This document shows, piece by piece, positions 7,219-15,235 of a DNA stretch of 64,000 bases. Made by a program: the position numbers and the translations under genes. This DNA comes from Microbacterium foliorum (lineage in GTDB: Bacteria; Actinomycetota; Actinomycetes; Actinomycetales; Microbacteriaceae), in contig NZ_CP031425.1 of NCBI RefSeq assembly GCF_003367705.1, forward strand, positions 2,046,001-2,110,000, written 5' to 3'. The notes beneath the pieces are model-generated. The model was not told the origin of the DNA, did no database searches, and saw nothing but the letters and a program-made list of their open reading frames with translations. Numbering within the stretch: the stretch's first letter is position 1; every line of letters starts with the position of its first letter.

Positions 7219-9084
7219 TTACGACTCGGTGAACCGCTGACGCTCGACGTCGATGTCCCGCAGACGCATCCGCAGCGCACGTCCTCCGTCGGAGTCTGCC
7301 GGCACCCGCTGCACGGCACCGAGCAGCTCCTCCTTCTCCTGCTGAAGGCTCCGCATGATCAGACGACGGGCGAGGTCGGTCGTCGACGCGACAGCACCCT
7401 CTTCGTTGCGCGCGGGGAACGGCGTCATCAGCAGCTCCCCCGCGAGTGAGCGGTACGGCTCGCGCACCGAGTTCACGGCATCCGTCACCCAGCCCGATCG
7501 GGTGCGATCGGGGGCGGCGGCGACAGCCTCTCGCACGGCATCGAGACCCGGCGTGCGGAACGGAGCACCGAGCGCGCGTGCGAGCAACGCCTGATCGACC
7601 TGGTGCCCGTACTGCAACGCCCCCATCAATGCGTCGCGCTCGACGGCGACGTCGGCGGTGCGGGGCAGGTTCGCGAGCGTCACCGGTGCGAGCGCAGAGC
7701 TCGCCCCGGACTCGGATGCGGTGTCGTGCCGGGTGACGGTCTCGTGGCGCGACGTCTGCGCTCCCCCGCGAGCCGCCCGCTCGACCTCGCTGTGCACCTC
7801 GGTCGGATCCATGCCAAGGCGGCGGGCGAGGACGCGCTCGTAGCCGGGGCGCAGCAGGCGGTCGCGGATCTCGGCGACGATCGGCGCCGCGGCGCGCAGG
7901 GCACCGACCCGCCCCTCGACGGTGGCGAGATCGAAGCCGCTCAGCTTGCGGTCGATGGCGAACTCGAACATCGGCTGCTTGGTCTCCATGAGAGAGCGCA
8001 CGGCGGCATCGCCGCGCTGCAGTCGCAGATCGCAGGGATCGAGACCGTCCGGTGCGACGGCCACGAACGTCTGCGCGTTGAAGCGATCGTCTTCGGTGAA
8101 CGCCCTCAGGGCCGCCTTCTGGCCGGCCTCGTCACCGTCGAACGTGAAGACCACCTCGCCCGAGGCGTTGTCGTCGCCCATGACCCGCCGCAGTACCTTG
8201 ATGTGATCGGTGCCGAAGGCCGTTCCACAGGTGGCGATCGCGGTGGTGAGACCCGCCAGATGGCACGCCATCACATCGGTGTAGCCCTCGACCACCACGA
8301 CCCGACGTGGGTCGCCACGGGCGATGTCGCGCTTGGCGAGATCGAGACCGTACAGCACCTGCGCCTTCTTGTAGATCGGGGTCTCGGGGGTGTTCAGGTA
8401 CTTCGGCCCCTGGTCGTCGTCGAACAGCTTGCGAGCGCCGAATCCGATCGTCTGCCCTGACACGTCGCGGATGGGCCACACCAGGCGGCCGCGGAACCGG
8501 TCGTACACTCCGCGCTGACCCGTGGAGACGAGGCCGGCCGTGCTCAGCTCCTCGCGGGTGAAACCCTGCGCCGTCAGCGCCTTGAGCATCTTGTCCCAGC
8601 CGCGTGGGGCGAAGCCGACGCCGAAATGCGCGGCCGCTCCGGCGTCGAAGCCACGCTCACCCAGGAAGCGACGTCCCTCCTCGGCATCCGCGGTGAGCAG
8701 CTGCCCGCGGAAGTACTCCGCCGCGGCCGTGTTGGCGGCGTACAGGCGGCTGCGTCCGCTCGTCTCCGGTGCAGATCCGCCGTCTTCGTAGTGCAGTGCG
8801 AGGCCGACGCGTCCGGCGAGGCGCTCGACGGCTTCGGTGAAGCTGACGTGGTCCATCTCGCGGAGGAACGAGTAGACGTCACCCGATGCGCCGCATCCGA
8901 AGCAGTGGTAGTAGCCCACCTGGGGCCGCACGTGGAAACTCGGGCTCTTCTCGTCGTGGAACGGGCAGAGTCCCTTGAGTGACCCCACTCCCGCCGACTT
9001 GAGCGCGACACGCTCTCCGACGATGTCGGCGATGTTCGTGCGCGCCTTGACCTCGTCGACGTCGGCCTGGCGGATGAGGGGCAT
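7219..9084 (-). CDS. dnaG: DNA primase
   Basis: A 621-residue replicative primase that lays down RNA primers at the fork. The N-terminal zinc finger (CPFHDEKSPSF, then YHCFGCG, about residues 40-66), the catalytic-core segment and the TOPRIM region (VVVVEGYTDVMA near residue 265, later TFDGDEAGQKA) are all present. The start is fixed by a TGATG overlap with the dgt stop at 9082-9086. Length is normal. It sits in the typical actinobacterial order dusB-dgt-dnaG. Confidence 0.96.
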   Translation of the reverse strand: MPLIRQADVDEVKARTNIADIVGERVALKSAGVGSLKGLCPFHDEKSPSFHVRPQVGYYHCFGCGASGDVYSFLREMDHVSFTEAVERLAGRVGLALHYEDGGSAPETSGRSRLYAANTAAAEYFRGQLLTADAEEGRRFLGERGFDAGAAAHFGVGFAPRGWDKMLKALTAQGFTREELSTAGLVSTGQRGVYDRFRGRLVWPIRDVSGQTIGFGARKLFDDDQGPKYLNTPETPIYKKAQVLYGLDLAKRDIARGDPRRVVVVEGYTDVMACHLAGLTTAIATCGTAFGTDHIKVLRRVMGDDNASGEVVFTFDGDEAGQKAALRAFTEDDRFNAQTFVAVAPDGLDPCDLRLQRGDAAVRSLMETKQPMFEFAIDRKLSGFDLATVEGRVGALRAAAPIVAEIRDRLLRPGYERVLARRLGMDPTEVHSEVERAARGGAQTSRHETVTRHDTASESGASSALAPVTLANLPRTADVAVERDALMGALQYGHQVDQALLARALGAPFRTPGLDAVREAVAAAPDRTRSGWVTDAVNSVREPYRSLAGELLMTPFPARNEEGAVASTTDLARRLIMRSLQQEKEELLGAVQRVPADSDGGRALRMRLRDIDVERQRFTES

Positions 9085-10478
9085 CAGCCCACCTCTTCGA
9101 CGACGACCCGACGGGGTGCGTGCGAGGTCGCCCCCGGTCGGGCGTGCCGCGGCGTCCAGATGCCGACCTCGGCCGGATCGATCTCGCCGACGAGCCTGTT
9201 GTGCCAGTCGATCGCGCTCTGGTCGGTGAGACTCGCGATCTGATCGACGATCACGCGGGCGCGCTCCGCATCCGTCGTCGCCGCCATGAAGTCGGCCGAG
9301 AAGGCCGGCTCGAGCACATCCGCTCCCGCAGACCACAGGGCATCCGTCGACCAGAGCGCATCGGCGAGCCGCTTGAGCACGCGACGCTGCTCCTTGTAGA
9401 CGCCCTTGCGGGCATCGATCGTGACGATCGCCTGCCCCATGATTCCCTTGAGCACGGCGATCTCGGCGTCGATCACCCTCGGCACGACGACGTGCGCGTT
9501 GTACCGAACGAGAGCGGGTCCCGCGTAGGCCTCCCGTGTGGCCGACACCGCCGCGCGGGCGAACCTGCCGATGAAGTCGCTCGTGAGGTTCTTGAGTCGG
9601 GCGAGATCGCGACGGGACCGATCGAACGACCCCAGCCACATCGGCTGCGACGCGAGTCGGTACAGCGCGTCGGCGAGCTCGTCGCGGGTGAAGTCATACC
9701 CCACCCACTGCTGGATGCGGTCGATCAGCGCGTCGTGCTCACGCGGATCCGAGAGCTGGGCGACATCGACGTAGCCGTTGAGGATCGCGTCTTCGAAGTC
9801 GTGGACCGAGTATCCGATGTCGTCCGAGAGATCCATCACCTCGGCCTCGATGCAGCGCAGCCGTCCCGGAGCGCCCTCGCGCATCCACCGGAATACCGCC
9901 TCGTCGTCGGGGTACACACCGAACTTGAGGCGACCGCCGGGATCGGGGACGGGGTGGTCGACAGTCCACGGGTACTTGCACGTCGCATCGAGACTCGCCC
10001 TGGTGAGGTTGAGCCCGACGGACTGCCCGTCGTCGTCGATGGCCTTGGCCTCGAGCCGGGTGAGGATGCGGAGGGACTGCGCATTGCCCTCGAAACCGCC
10101 GATCGGCTCGGCCCACTCGTTGAGCGCCCGCTCGCCGTTGTGTCCGAACGGAGGATGCCCGAGATCGTGGCTGAGGCACGCCGTGTCGACCACATCGGCC
10201 GAGATGCCGAGCTCCGTCGCGAGTTCACGGCCGACCTGCGCGACCTCGAGCGAGTGCGTCAGGCGGTTGCGAGCGAAGTCCGCCGTGCTGGCCGGGCTCA
10301 GCACCTGCGTCTTCGCGGCGAGACGGCGCAGCGCCGCGGAGTGCAGAACCCTCGCCCGGTCGCGAGCGAAGTCGCCGCGCGCAGAGCGATGGGTCTCGGC
10401 GAAGAAGCGCTCGGCGTCACGGGGGTCGTAGCCGTCCGATCGACCGCCTGCTGTGTGTGCCTGAGGATCAGCCGCCAC
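9084..10478 (-). CDS. dgt: Deoxyguanosinetriphosphate triphosphohydrolase-like protein
   Basis: A 464-residue HD-domain hydrolase expected to convert dNTPs, classically dGTP, to nucleoside plus triphosphate. Metal-binding residues are in THSLEVAQVG near residue 74 and LSHDLGHPPFGHNGE near residue 107, and a further D in SDDIGYSVHDFED is near residue 215. GTG 10478 overlaps the dusB stop by 11 nt and the gene stop overlaps the dnaG start, so the three are translationally coupled. The pairing with primase is conserved in actinobacteria. Confidence 0.94.
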   Translation of the reverse strand: MAADPQAHTAGGRSDGYDPRDAERFFAETHRSARGDFARDRARVLHSAALRRLAAKTQVLSPASTADFARNRLTHSLEVAQVGRELATELGISADVVDTACLSHDLGHPPFGHNGERALNEWAEPIGGFEGNAQSLRILTRLEAKAIDDDGQSVGLNLTRASLDATCKYPWTVDHPVPDPGGRLKFGVYPDDEAVFRWMREGAPGRLRCIEAEVMDLSDDIGYSVHDFEDAILNGYVDVAQLSDPREHDALIDRIQQWVGYDFTRDELADALYRLASQPMWLGSFDRSRRDLARLKNLTSDFIGRFARAAVSATREAYAGPALVRYNAHVVVPRVIDAEIAVLKGIMGQAIVTIDARKGVYKEQRRVLKRLADALWSTDALWSAGADVLEPAFSADFMAATTDAERARVIVDQIASLTDQSAIDWHNRLVGEIDPAEVGIWTPRHARPGATSHAPRRVVVEEVG

Positions 10479-11622
10479 TGTTCTCGATCTCCGCCCCTCG
10501 CATCATCTCGGATGCCGACGCCGCGAGCTCCCGCGACTCCAGCCACTTGTCCGGCAGCGCAGGCCGCTTCGGGCGACCCGAACGACCGCGCTGCCCCTCG
10601 GCATCCGCACCGGGGTAGGGAGCGCTGTGGTCGAGCTGCCCGAGCAGGTCGTCGATCTCGGCGAGGCTCGACGCCGTCGCGAGGCCGGTGCGGATGTCGC
10701 CGCCGACCGGGTACCCCTTGAAGTACCAGGCGACGTGCTTGCGGACATCACGGCATCCGCGGTCCTCGTCTTCGAAGAACTCGACGAGCAGCTCGGCGTG
10801 GCGACGGAAGGCGTCCGCCACGAATCCGAGAGTCGCATCGACGGGGTGGGACTCTGCTCCGAAGGCCTCGGCGAGTTCGCCGAACAGCCAGGGACGACCC
10901 AGGCAGCCGCGTCCGACGACCACGCCGTCGCAGTCCGTCTGCTCCATCATGCGCACCGCGTCAGCGGCAGACCAGATGTCGCCGTTGCCGAGAACAGGGA
11001 CGCTGGTCACGGCCTGCTTGAGCTCGCCGATCGCGTTCCAATCGGCGAAGCCGGAGTAGAACTCGCTCGCGGTGCGGGCGTGCAGAGCGATCGCCGAGAC
11101 CCCCGCATCCTCCGCCGCCCGGCCGGCGTCGAGGAAGGTCAGGTGGTCGGGATCGATGCCCTTGCGCATCTTGATGGTCAACGGCACGTCGCCCGCGGCC
11201 TTCACGGCCTGTGTGACGATCTGCGAGAAGAGCGAACTCTTCCAGGGCAGCGCGGCCCCGCCGCCCTTGCGTGTGACCTTGGGCACAGGGCAGCCGAAGT
11301 TCAGGTCGATGTGGTCGGCGTGATCCTCGGCGACGATGATGCGCACGGCCTCGGAGATCGTGTGCGGATCGACGCCGTAGAGCTGGATGGAGCGCGGGGT
11401 CTCGGACTCGTGGTGGCGGATGAGGCGCATGGTCGTCTCGTTGCGCTCGACCAGCGCACGGGACGTGATCATCTCGCTCACGTAGAGGCCCGCGCCGTAC
11501 TCGCGGCAGAGGCGACGGAACGCCGTGTTGGTGATGCCCGCCATGGGTGCGAGGACGACCGGCACGTCGAGAGCGATCGGACCGATGCGAAGGGTGCGAG
11601 CGGAGGCGGTGGCGAGAGTCAT
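10468..11622 (-). CDS. dusB: tRNA-dihydrouridine synthase
   Basis: A 384-residue FMN-dependent TIM-barrel enzyme that reduces uridines in tRNA to dihydrouridine. APMAGITNTAFR is near residue 25, the catalytic-cysteine segment LNFGCPVPKVTRKGGGAAL near residue 110, and HARTASEFYSG follows. ATG 11622 has a strong GGAGGGG upstream, preferred over an upstream start in the same frame. It is the first gene of the dusB-dgt-dnaG operon and diverges from the glutathione peroxidase gene. Confidence 0.95.
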   Translation of the reverse strand: MTLATASARTLRIGPIALDVPVVLAPMAGITNTAFRRLCREYGAGLYVSEMITSRALVERNETTMRLIRHHESETPRSIQLYGVDPHTISEAVRIIVAEDHADHIDLNFGCPVPKVTRKGGGAALPWKSSLFSQIVTQAVKAAGDVPLTIKMRKGIDPDHLTFLDAGRAAEDAGVSAIALHARTASEFYSGFADWNAIGELKQAVTSVPVLGNGDIWSAADAVRMMEQTDCDGVVVGRGCLGRPWLFGELAEAFGAESHPVDATLGFVADAFRRHAELLVEFFEDEDRGCRDVRKHVAWYFKGYPVGGDIRTGLATASSLAEIDDLLGQLDHSAPYPGADAEGQRGRSGRPKRPALPDKWLESRELAASASEMMRGAEIENSGG

Positions 11623-11669
11623 ATCCCCTCCATTCTCCCAGACATGGAGCCGGTCTCGGCGCATCGATC

Positions 11670-11675
11670 TAAGCT
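11670..11675 (+). promoter_or_regulatory. -10 hexamer of the glutathione peroxidase gene
   Basis: TAAGCT lies exactly 6 nt before ATG 11682, the leaderless spacing seen at many genes here. It supports ATG 11682 rather than the in-frame GTG at 11676 as the start. Confidence 0.5.
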
Positions 11676-11681
11676 GTGCAT

Positions 11682-12176
11682 ATGACCGATCCCGCAGTCC
11701 GCTCCATCCCCTTCACCGACGCCGACGGCAACGAGAAGACCCTCGACGACCTCGGTGCCGACGTGGTTCTCGTGGTCAACGTGGCGTCGAAATGCGGCCT
11801 GACCCCGCAGTACGAGCAGCTCGAGGAACTGCAGCGCCTGTACGGCGATCGCGGCTTCAGCGTCGTGGGGTTCCCGTGCAACCAGTTCTTCGGGCAGGAG
11901 CCGGGGTCGGTCGACAGCATTCTCGAGTTCTGCTCCACCACCTACGGCGTGACGTTCCCGATCAACGACAAGGTGAAGGTCAACGGCAAGAACGCCACCG
12001 AGCTCTACAAGACGCTCAAAGAGACGCCGGATGCCGGTGGCAAGGCCGGCCGCGTCGAGTGGAACTTCGAGAAGTTCCTCGTGCTCCCCGACGGAGAGGT
12101 GGTGCGGTTCCGCCCGAAGCAGAAGCCGAACGACCCCGAGATCGTCGGCGCGATCGAAGCCGCGCTGACCCGCTAG
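11682..12176 (+). CDS. Glutathione peroxidase family protein (Cys type)
   Basis: A 164-residue thioredoxin-fold peroxidase that reduces hydroperoxides. In actinobacteria the reductant is probably thioredoxin or mycothiol rather than glutathione. The catalytic cysteine is in NVASKCGLTPQY near residue 34, the second block is GFPCNQFFGQEPG near residue 64, and the conserved Trp/Asn are in VEWNFEKFLV. It uses Cys, not selenocysteine. The -10 hexamer places the transcript start at ATG 11682. The phosphotransferase gene follows 38 nt downstream. Confidence 0.93.
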   Translation: MTDPAVRSIPFTDADGNEKTLDDLGADVVLVVNVASKCGLTPQYEQLEELQRLYGDRGFSVVGFPCNQFFGQEPGSVDSILEFCSTTYGVTFPINDKVKVNGKNATELYKTLKETPDAGGKAGRVEWNFEKFLVLPDGEVVRFRPKQKPNDPEIVGAIEAALTR

Positions 12177-12214
12177 ACCTCCGGGCGCTGCTTGCGGCTG
12201 GATGGAGTCTGCGC

Positions 12215-13012
12215 ATGGATGACGAGCACACACTGCCCGGCGGCAATGCGAGCGGCATCGTCACGCGCGTCGGCGACACCGTCCGCAAGCAGTGGACCTC
12301 TTCCACGCCGAGCGTCCATGCCTTCATGTCGCATCTGCGCCAACGAGGTGTCGAGGTTCCGGCCCCTCTCGGGAGAGACGAGCGCGGACGCCAGCGCATC
12401 GAGTTCGTCCGCGGGTCGCTCGCGATCGACACCGGTCCGCTGAGCGCGGACGGGTTGCATCGCGTCGGCGCGATGGTTCGGGCCATACACGACGCGAGCG
12501 AGACCTTCACCCCTCCCTCTGGCGCGCGCTGGGATAGCGCCATCACTGCTCCGGACTCTCAGATCGTGTGCCACAACGATCTCGCGCCGTGGAATCTCGT
12601 CATCGGAGACCGATGGGTCTTCATCGATTGGGATGCCGCGGCACCGAGCACACGGCTGTGGGACCTCGCCTACGCGGCTCAGACCTTCACGCTCTCGGTC
12701 CTCGAAGCCGCGCCGGAGGATGCCGCTGACGGCCTCCGCGCATTCGTCGACGGCTACGGCGCCTCTGCCGAGTTCAGGACACGACTGCCCCTGATGATGC
12801 ACCGACGCGCCGCGGCGATGCTCGAGCTGCTGACCACCGCGCATTCGCACGGCCGCGAGCCGTGGTCATCCATGTTCGCGGATGGCCACGGCTCCCACTG
12901 GGCTGCGGTCGTCGACTACGTCGGCACGAACCAGCAGACCTGGCTCGACGCACTGACCGCGCCTCGGGCCACCTCGACCTGCGACGGGGCCCGACCGTTA
13001 GACGAGGCCTGA
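12215..13012 (+). CDS. APH-family phosphotransferase
   Basis: A 265-residue kinase-like protein of the aminoglycoside/choline phosphotransferase superfamily. The catalytic loop is HNDLAPWNLVI near residue 119 and the metal-binding motif is FIDWDAAA near residue 134. The substrate cannot be deduced, and most such chromosomal proteins are not resistance enzymes. The start follows GGATGGAG with good spacing. The 3' end overlaps a short tandem duplication (two copies of GACCGTTAGACG, period 19), which may have altered the last residues. Confidence 0.85.
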   Translation: MDDEHTLPGGNASGIVTRVGDTVRKQWTSSTPSVHAFMSHLRQRGVEVPAPLGRDERGRQRIEFVRGSLAIDTGPLSADGLHRVGAMVRAIHDASETFTPPSGARWDSAITAPDSQIVCHNDLAPWNLVIGDRWVFIDWDAAAPSTRLWDLAYAAQTFTLSVLEAAPEDAADGLRAFVDGYGASAEFRTRLPLMMHRRAAAMLELLTTAHSHGREPWSSMFADGHGSHWAAVVDYVGTNQQTWLDALTAPRATSTCDGARPLDEA

Positions 13013-13023
13013 CCGTTAGACGG
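12991..13023. repeat. Short tandem duplication at two convergent gene ends
   Basis: The 12-mer GACCGTTAGACG occurs at 12993 and again 19 bp later. The first copy is coding for the phosphotransferase C-terminus; the second contains the stop codons of both that gene and the convergent frnE-like gene. Confidence 0.7.
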
Positions 13024-13720
13024 CCGTGGCCTCCGGCTCGGTCTCGCCGCGCTTGGCCCAGAGGTCACGCAGCACGTTCTCGAAAGCGGCCGGCGGCTGG
13101 GCTCCGCTGATGCCGTACTGGCCGTCGATCACGAAGAACGGGACGCCCTGGATTCCATAGGCCTGTGCCTGCGCCTGGTCCTGGCGGACATCCGAGAGGT
13201 GACGGCCCGACACAAGGGCCTCACGGGTGTCGTCGGGGTTGAGCCCGACCTCGACGGCGAGCTCGACCAGGTCGTCGATACGGCCGACATGCTTGCCCTC
13301 GGTGAAGTAGGCCGACATCAGGCGCTCCTCCATCTCGTGCTGAACGCCCTCGGCCTTGGCGAAGTGCAGCAGTTCGTGCGCCTTGACGGTGTTGGTGTGC
13401 TGGAGCAGATCGAACCGGTACTGCAGACCCGCCTTCTCAGCGACTCCTGTCACGTTCGCGAGCATCTGCTGGACCTGATCGCGCGGCATGCCCTTGTGAC
13501 CTGCGAGGAAGTCGACCTCGTCGCCGTCGAAGTCGACGGGGGTGTCGGGCGAGAGCTCGAACGAGTGGAAGGTGATGTTCACCTGCGGAGCGTCGTCATC
13601 TCCGGCGACGGCTTCCAGTCCCTTCTCGAGGTTGCGCTTGCCGATGTAGCACCAGGGGCAGGCGATGTCGGACCAGATGTCGATCGAGATGGCTTCAGTC
13701 ACACTCACATCCAACCGCAT
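13016..13720 (-). CDS. DsbA-family oxidoreductase, FrnE-like
   Basis: A protein of about 234 residues with a thioredoxin/DsbA fold. The N-terminal IDIWSDIACPWCYIGKRNLE contains the CPWC redox centre, and the C-terminal GVPFFVIDGQYGISGAQ provides the cis-Pro loop and the ending typical of FrnE-type 2-hydroxychromene isomerase/DsbA proteins. No signal peptide is present, so it is cytoplasmic. The start is uncertain: ATG 13720 (used here), GTG 13702 just before TEAISIDIW, or GTG 13732. It is followed upstream by the 60-bp tandem repeat. Confidence 0.9.
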   Translation of the reverse strand: MRLDVSVTEAISIDIWSDIACPWCYIGKRNLEKGLEAVAGDDDAPQVNITFHSFELSPDTPVDFDGDEVDFLAGHKGMPRDQVQQMLANVTGVAEKAGLQYRFDLLQHTNTVKAHELLHFAKAEGVQHEMEERLMSAYFTEGKHVGRIDDLVELAVEVGLNPDDTREALVSGRHLSDVRQDQAQAQAYGIQGVPFFVIDGQYGISGAQPPAAFENVLRDLWAKRGETEPEATAV

Positions 13721-13749
13721 CCTCGTCTCCACTATTCCGTCACGCCCGC

Positions 13750-13925
13750 CGCGCCGCCTGAGCGCACCCCGCCCCCTGAGCGAGCGAAGCGAGACGAAGG
13801 GCGCCCCGCCCCGCCCCCTGAGCGCACCCCGCCCCCTGAGCGAGCGAAGCGAGACGAAGGGCGCCCCGCCCCGCCCCCTGAGCGCACCCCGCCCCCTGAG
13901 CGAGCGAAGCGAGAGGAAGGGCGCA
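13750..13925. repeat. 60-bp tandem repeat, three copies, of the CCCTGAGC...GAAGGGC family
   Basis: Three consecutive copies repeat with an exact 60-bp period; copies 2 and 3 differ at a single base in the shared block (gagac versus gagag) and copy 1 lacks part of the left end. Each contains CCCTGAGCGCACCCCG, then CCCTGAGCGAGCG and AAGCGAGACGAAGGGCG. The array lies between the frnE-like gene and the GIY-YIG gene. Unit size and absence of unique spacers exclude a CRISPR array. Confidence 0.95.
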
Positions 13926-13979
13926 TCACACGCCCTGTCGAGCCTGTGGAGAGGACTCCCCCCGATGCCGGAAACTCGC

Positions 13980-13985
13980 TAACGT
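13980..13985 (+). promoter_or_regulatory. -10 hexamer of the GIY-YIG gene
   Basis: TAACGT is 6 nt upstream of ATG 13992, indicating a probable leaderless transcript that starts between the two repeat clusters. Confidence 0.45.
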
Positions 13986-13991
13986 CCTCGA

Positions 13992-14288
13992 ATGCCGTTC
14001 GTCTACATCCTCCAGTGCCGCGATGGGAGCTTCTACACCGGGAGCACGCTCGACCTCGAACGGCGTCTCGCAGAGCATCAGTTCGGCGAGGGGTGCGACT
14101 ACACGCGCCGCCGTCGCCCTGTCGAGCTCGTGTGGAGTTCGGAGTTCGCGCGTATCGACGATGCCTATGGGTGGGAGCGGCGAATACACGGGTGGACACG
14201 AGCCAAGAAGCGCCTCCTCATCGAGGGGCGCTACGACGAGCTTTCAGGGTGGAGCCGACGCCACCGCGACGGGGCGAGCGCAGATTGA
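13992..14288 (+). CDS. GIY-YIG nuclease-family protein
   Basis: A 98-residue single-domain protein. The N-terminal FVYILQCRDGSFYTGSTLDL gives the GIY-YIG core (here VYI...YTG). An arginine in LERRLAEHQFG near residue 24 and the late Glu of YGWERRIHGWTRAKK complete the fold, as in UPF0213/YhbQ proteins. These are predicted structure-specific nucleases of uncertain role. The gene is flanked directly by clusters of the same palindromic repeat (13750-13925 and 14289-14628), which is unusual. Its 3' end abuts the second cluster. Confidence 0.88.
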   Translation: MPFVYILQCRDGSFYTGSTLDLERRLAEHQFGEGCDYTRRRRPVELVWSSEFARIDDAYGWERRIHGWTRAKKRLLIEGRYDELSGWSRRHRDGASAD

Positions 14289-14628
14289 CGCCCTTCGTCT
14301 CGTCGCTGCGCTCCTCGCTCAGGGGACGACCTCCCCGCACCCTGAGCGAGCGCACCTCCCCCGCACCCTGAGCGAGCGCACCTCCCCCGCACCCTGAGCG
14401 AGCGCAGCGAGACGAAGGGCGCGGACATGACGCCCTTCGTCTCATCGCTGCGCTCTTCGCTCAGGGGACGACCTCCCCCGCCCCCTGAGTGAGCGCACCT
14501 CCCCCGCACCCTGAGCGAGCGGAGCGAGACGAAGGGCGCAGATTGACGCCCTTCGTCTCGTCGCTGGGCTCCTCGCTCAGGGGACGACCTCCCCCGCACC
14601 CTGAGCGAGCGCAGCGAGACGAAGGGCA
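14289..14628. repeat. Cluster of alternating inverted copies of the palindromic repeat
   Basis: This gene-free stretch is filled by the repeat family. Reverse copies (CCCTTCGTCTCGTCGCTG...GCTCAGGGG) lie at about 14290-14325, 14432-14466 and 14548-14583. Forward copies (CCCTGAGCGAGCG...AGCGAGACGAAGGGC) lie at about 14340-14420, 14483-14536 and 14599-14627. Reverse and forward copies alternate, so each pair can fold into a long hairpin. No open frame that looks like a gene was seen. Confidence 0.93.
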
Positions 14629-14639
14629 CAGGCCGCGGA

Positions 14640-14645
14640 TAGGAT
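14640..14645 (+). promoter_or_regulatory. -10 hexamer of the first P-loop paralog
   Basis: TAGGAT is 6 nt before ATG 14652, the leaderless spacing. Confidence 0.45.
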
Positions 14646-14651
14646 TCTCGG

Positions 14652-15227
14652 ATGCTGTCCGCTGACGACCCGCTTCCGCTCCGCCCCGAGCGCGTGCTGA
14701 TCGCCGGTGTCACCGGGTCGGGAAAGACGACGCTCGCTCGACGCGTGGCCCGGTTGTGGGATCTGCGCCACGTCGAGATCGACGCTCTGTTCCACGGGGA
14801 GAACTGGACGCCGCGTCCGACGTTCATCGACGATGTGCGCGCCTTCGCCGCAGAAGACCGCTGGGTCACCGAATGGCAGTACACGAGCAAGGGCACCGAC
14901 GAGATCCTCGCCCCGCGGGCACAGATCGTGATCTGGCTCGACTATCCGTACCGCATCGCGCGGAGACGCCTGCTGGCCCGCACGCTGAGGCGGCGGCTGC
15001 TCCGCACGCCGCTCTGGAACGGCAACGTCGAACCGGCGCTGTGGGAACGCGATGGATGGACCGGCGAGAACGACATCCTGCGGTGGCAGAAGAACACGCG
15101 CACCAAATGGTCAGAGCGCATGCCTCGCATCGAAGCGACGCATCCGCATCTGGATGTGGTTCGCCTCGATCATCCTCGCGCTCTCGAGGCCTGGCTGAGC
15201 CATGTCGAGCGGGCGCCGGCATCATGA
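14652..15227 (+). CDS. P-loop NTPase (adenylate-kinase/topology-modulation-like), paralog 1
   Basis: A 191-residue protein with Walker [10 protein letters not shown] near residue 22 and a hydrophobic strand ending in D (IVIWLDYP near residue 98) that serves as Walker B. The family resembles FlaR/topology-modulation and shikimate-kinase-like proteins, and the substrate is unknown. Residues around [18 protein letters not shown] are identical to the next gene. The stop overlaps an ATG (15224) of paralog 2. Segments are nearly identical at DNA level to the downstream copy, so this is a young tandem duplication or has undergone gene conversion. Confidence 0.85.
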   Translation: MLSADDPLPLRPERVLIAGVTGSGKTTLARRVARLWDLRHVEIDALFHGENWTPRPTFIDDVRAFAAEDRWVTEWQYTSKGTDEILAPRAQIVIWLDYPYRIARRRLLARTLRRRLLRTPLWNGNVEPALWERDGWTGENDILRWQKNTRTKWSERMPRIEATHPHLDVVRLDHPRALEAWLSHVERAPAS

Positions 15228-15235
15228 GGTCTCGG

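Noticed and set aside
11682..12176. Selenocysteine in the glutathione peroxidase
   Set aside because: The catalytic position is a TGC cysteine codon and no in-frame TGA is present.
13750..13925. Possible CRISPR array
   Set aside because: The unit is a contiguous 60-bp tandem repeat without unique spacers and there are no cas genes in the window.
13165..14400. Plus-strand frame with repeated PPERTPPPERAKRDEG peptide
   Set aside because: It arises from reading the 60-bp tandem repeat and the antisense of the frnE-like gene, with no start signal or domain.
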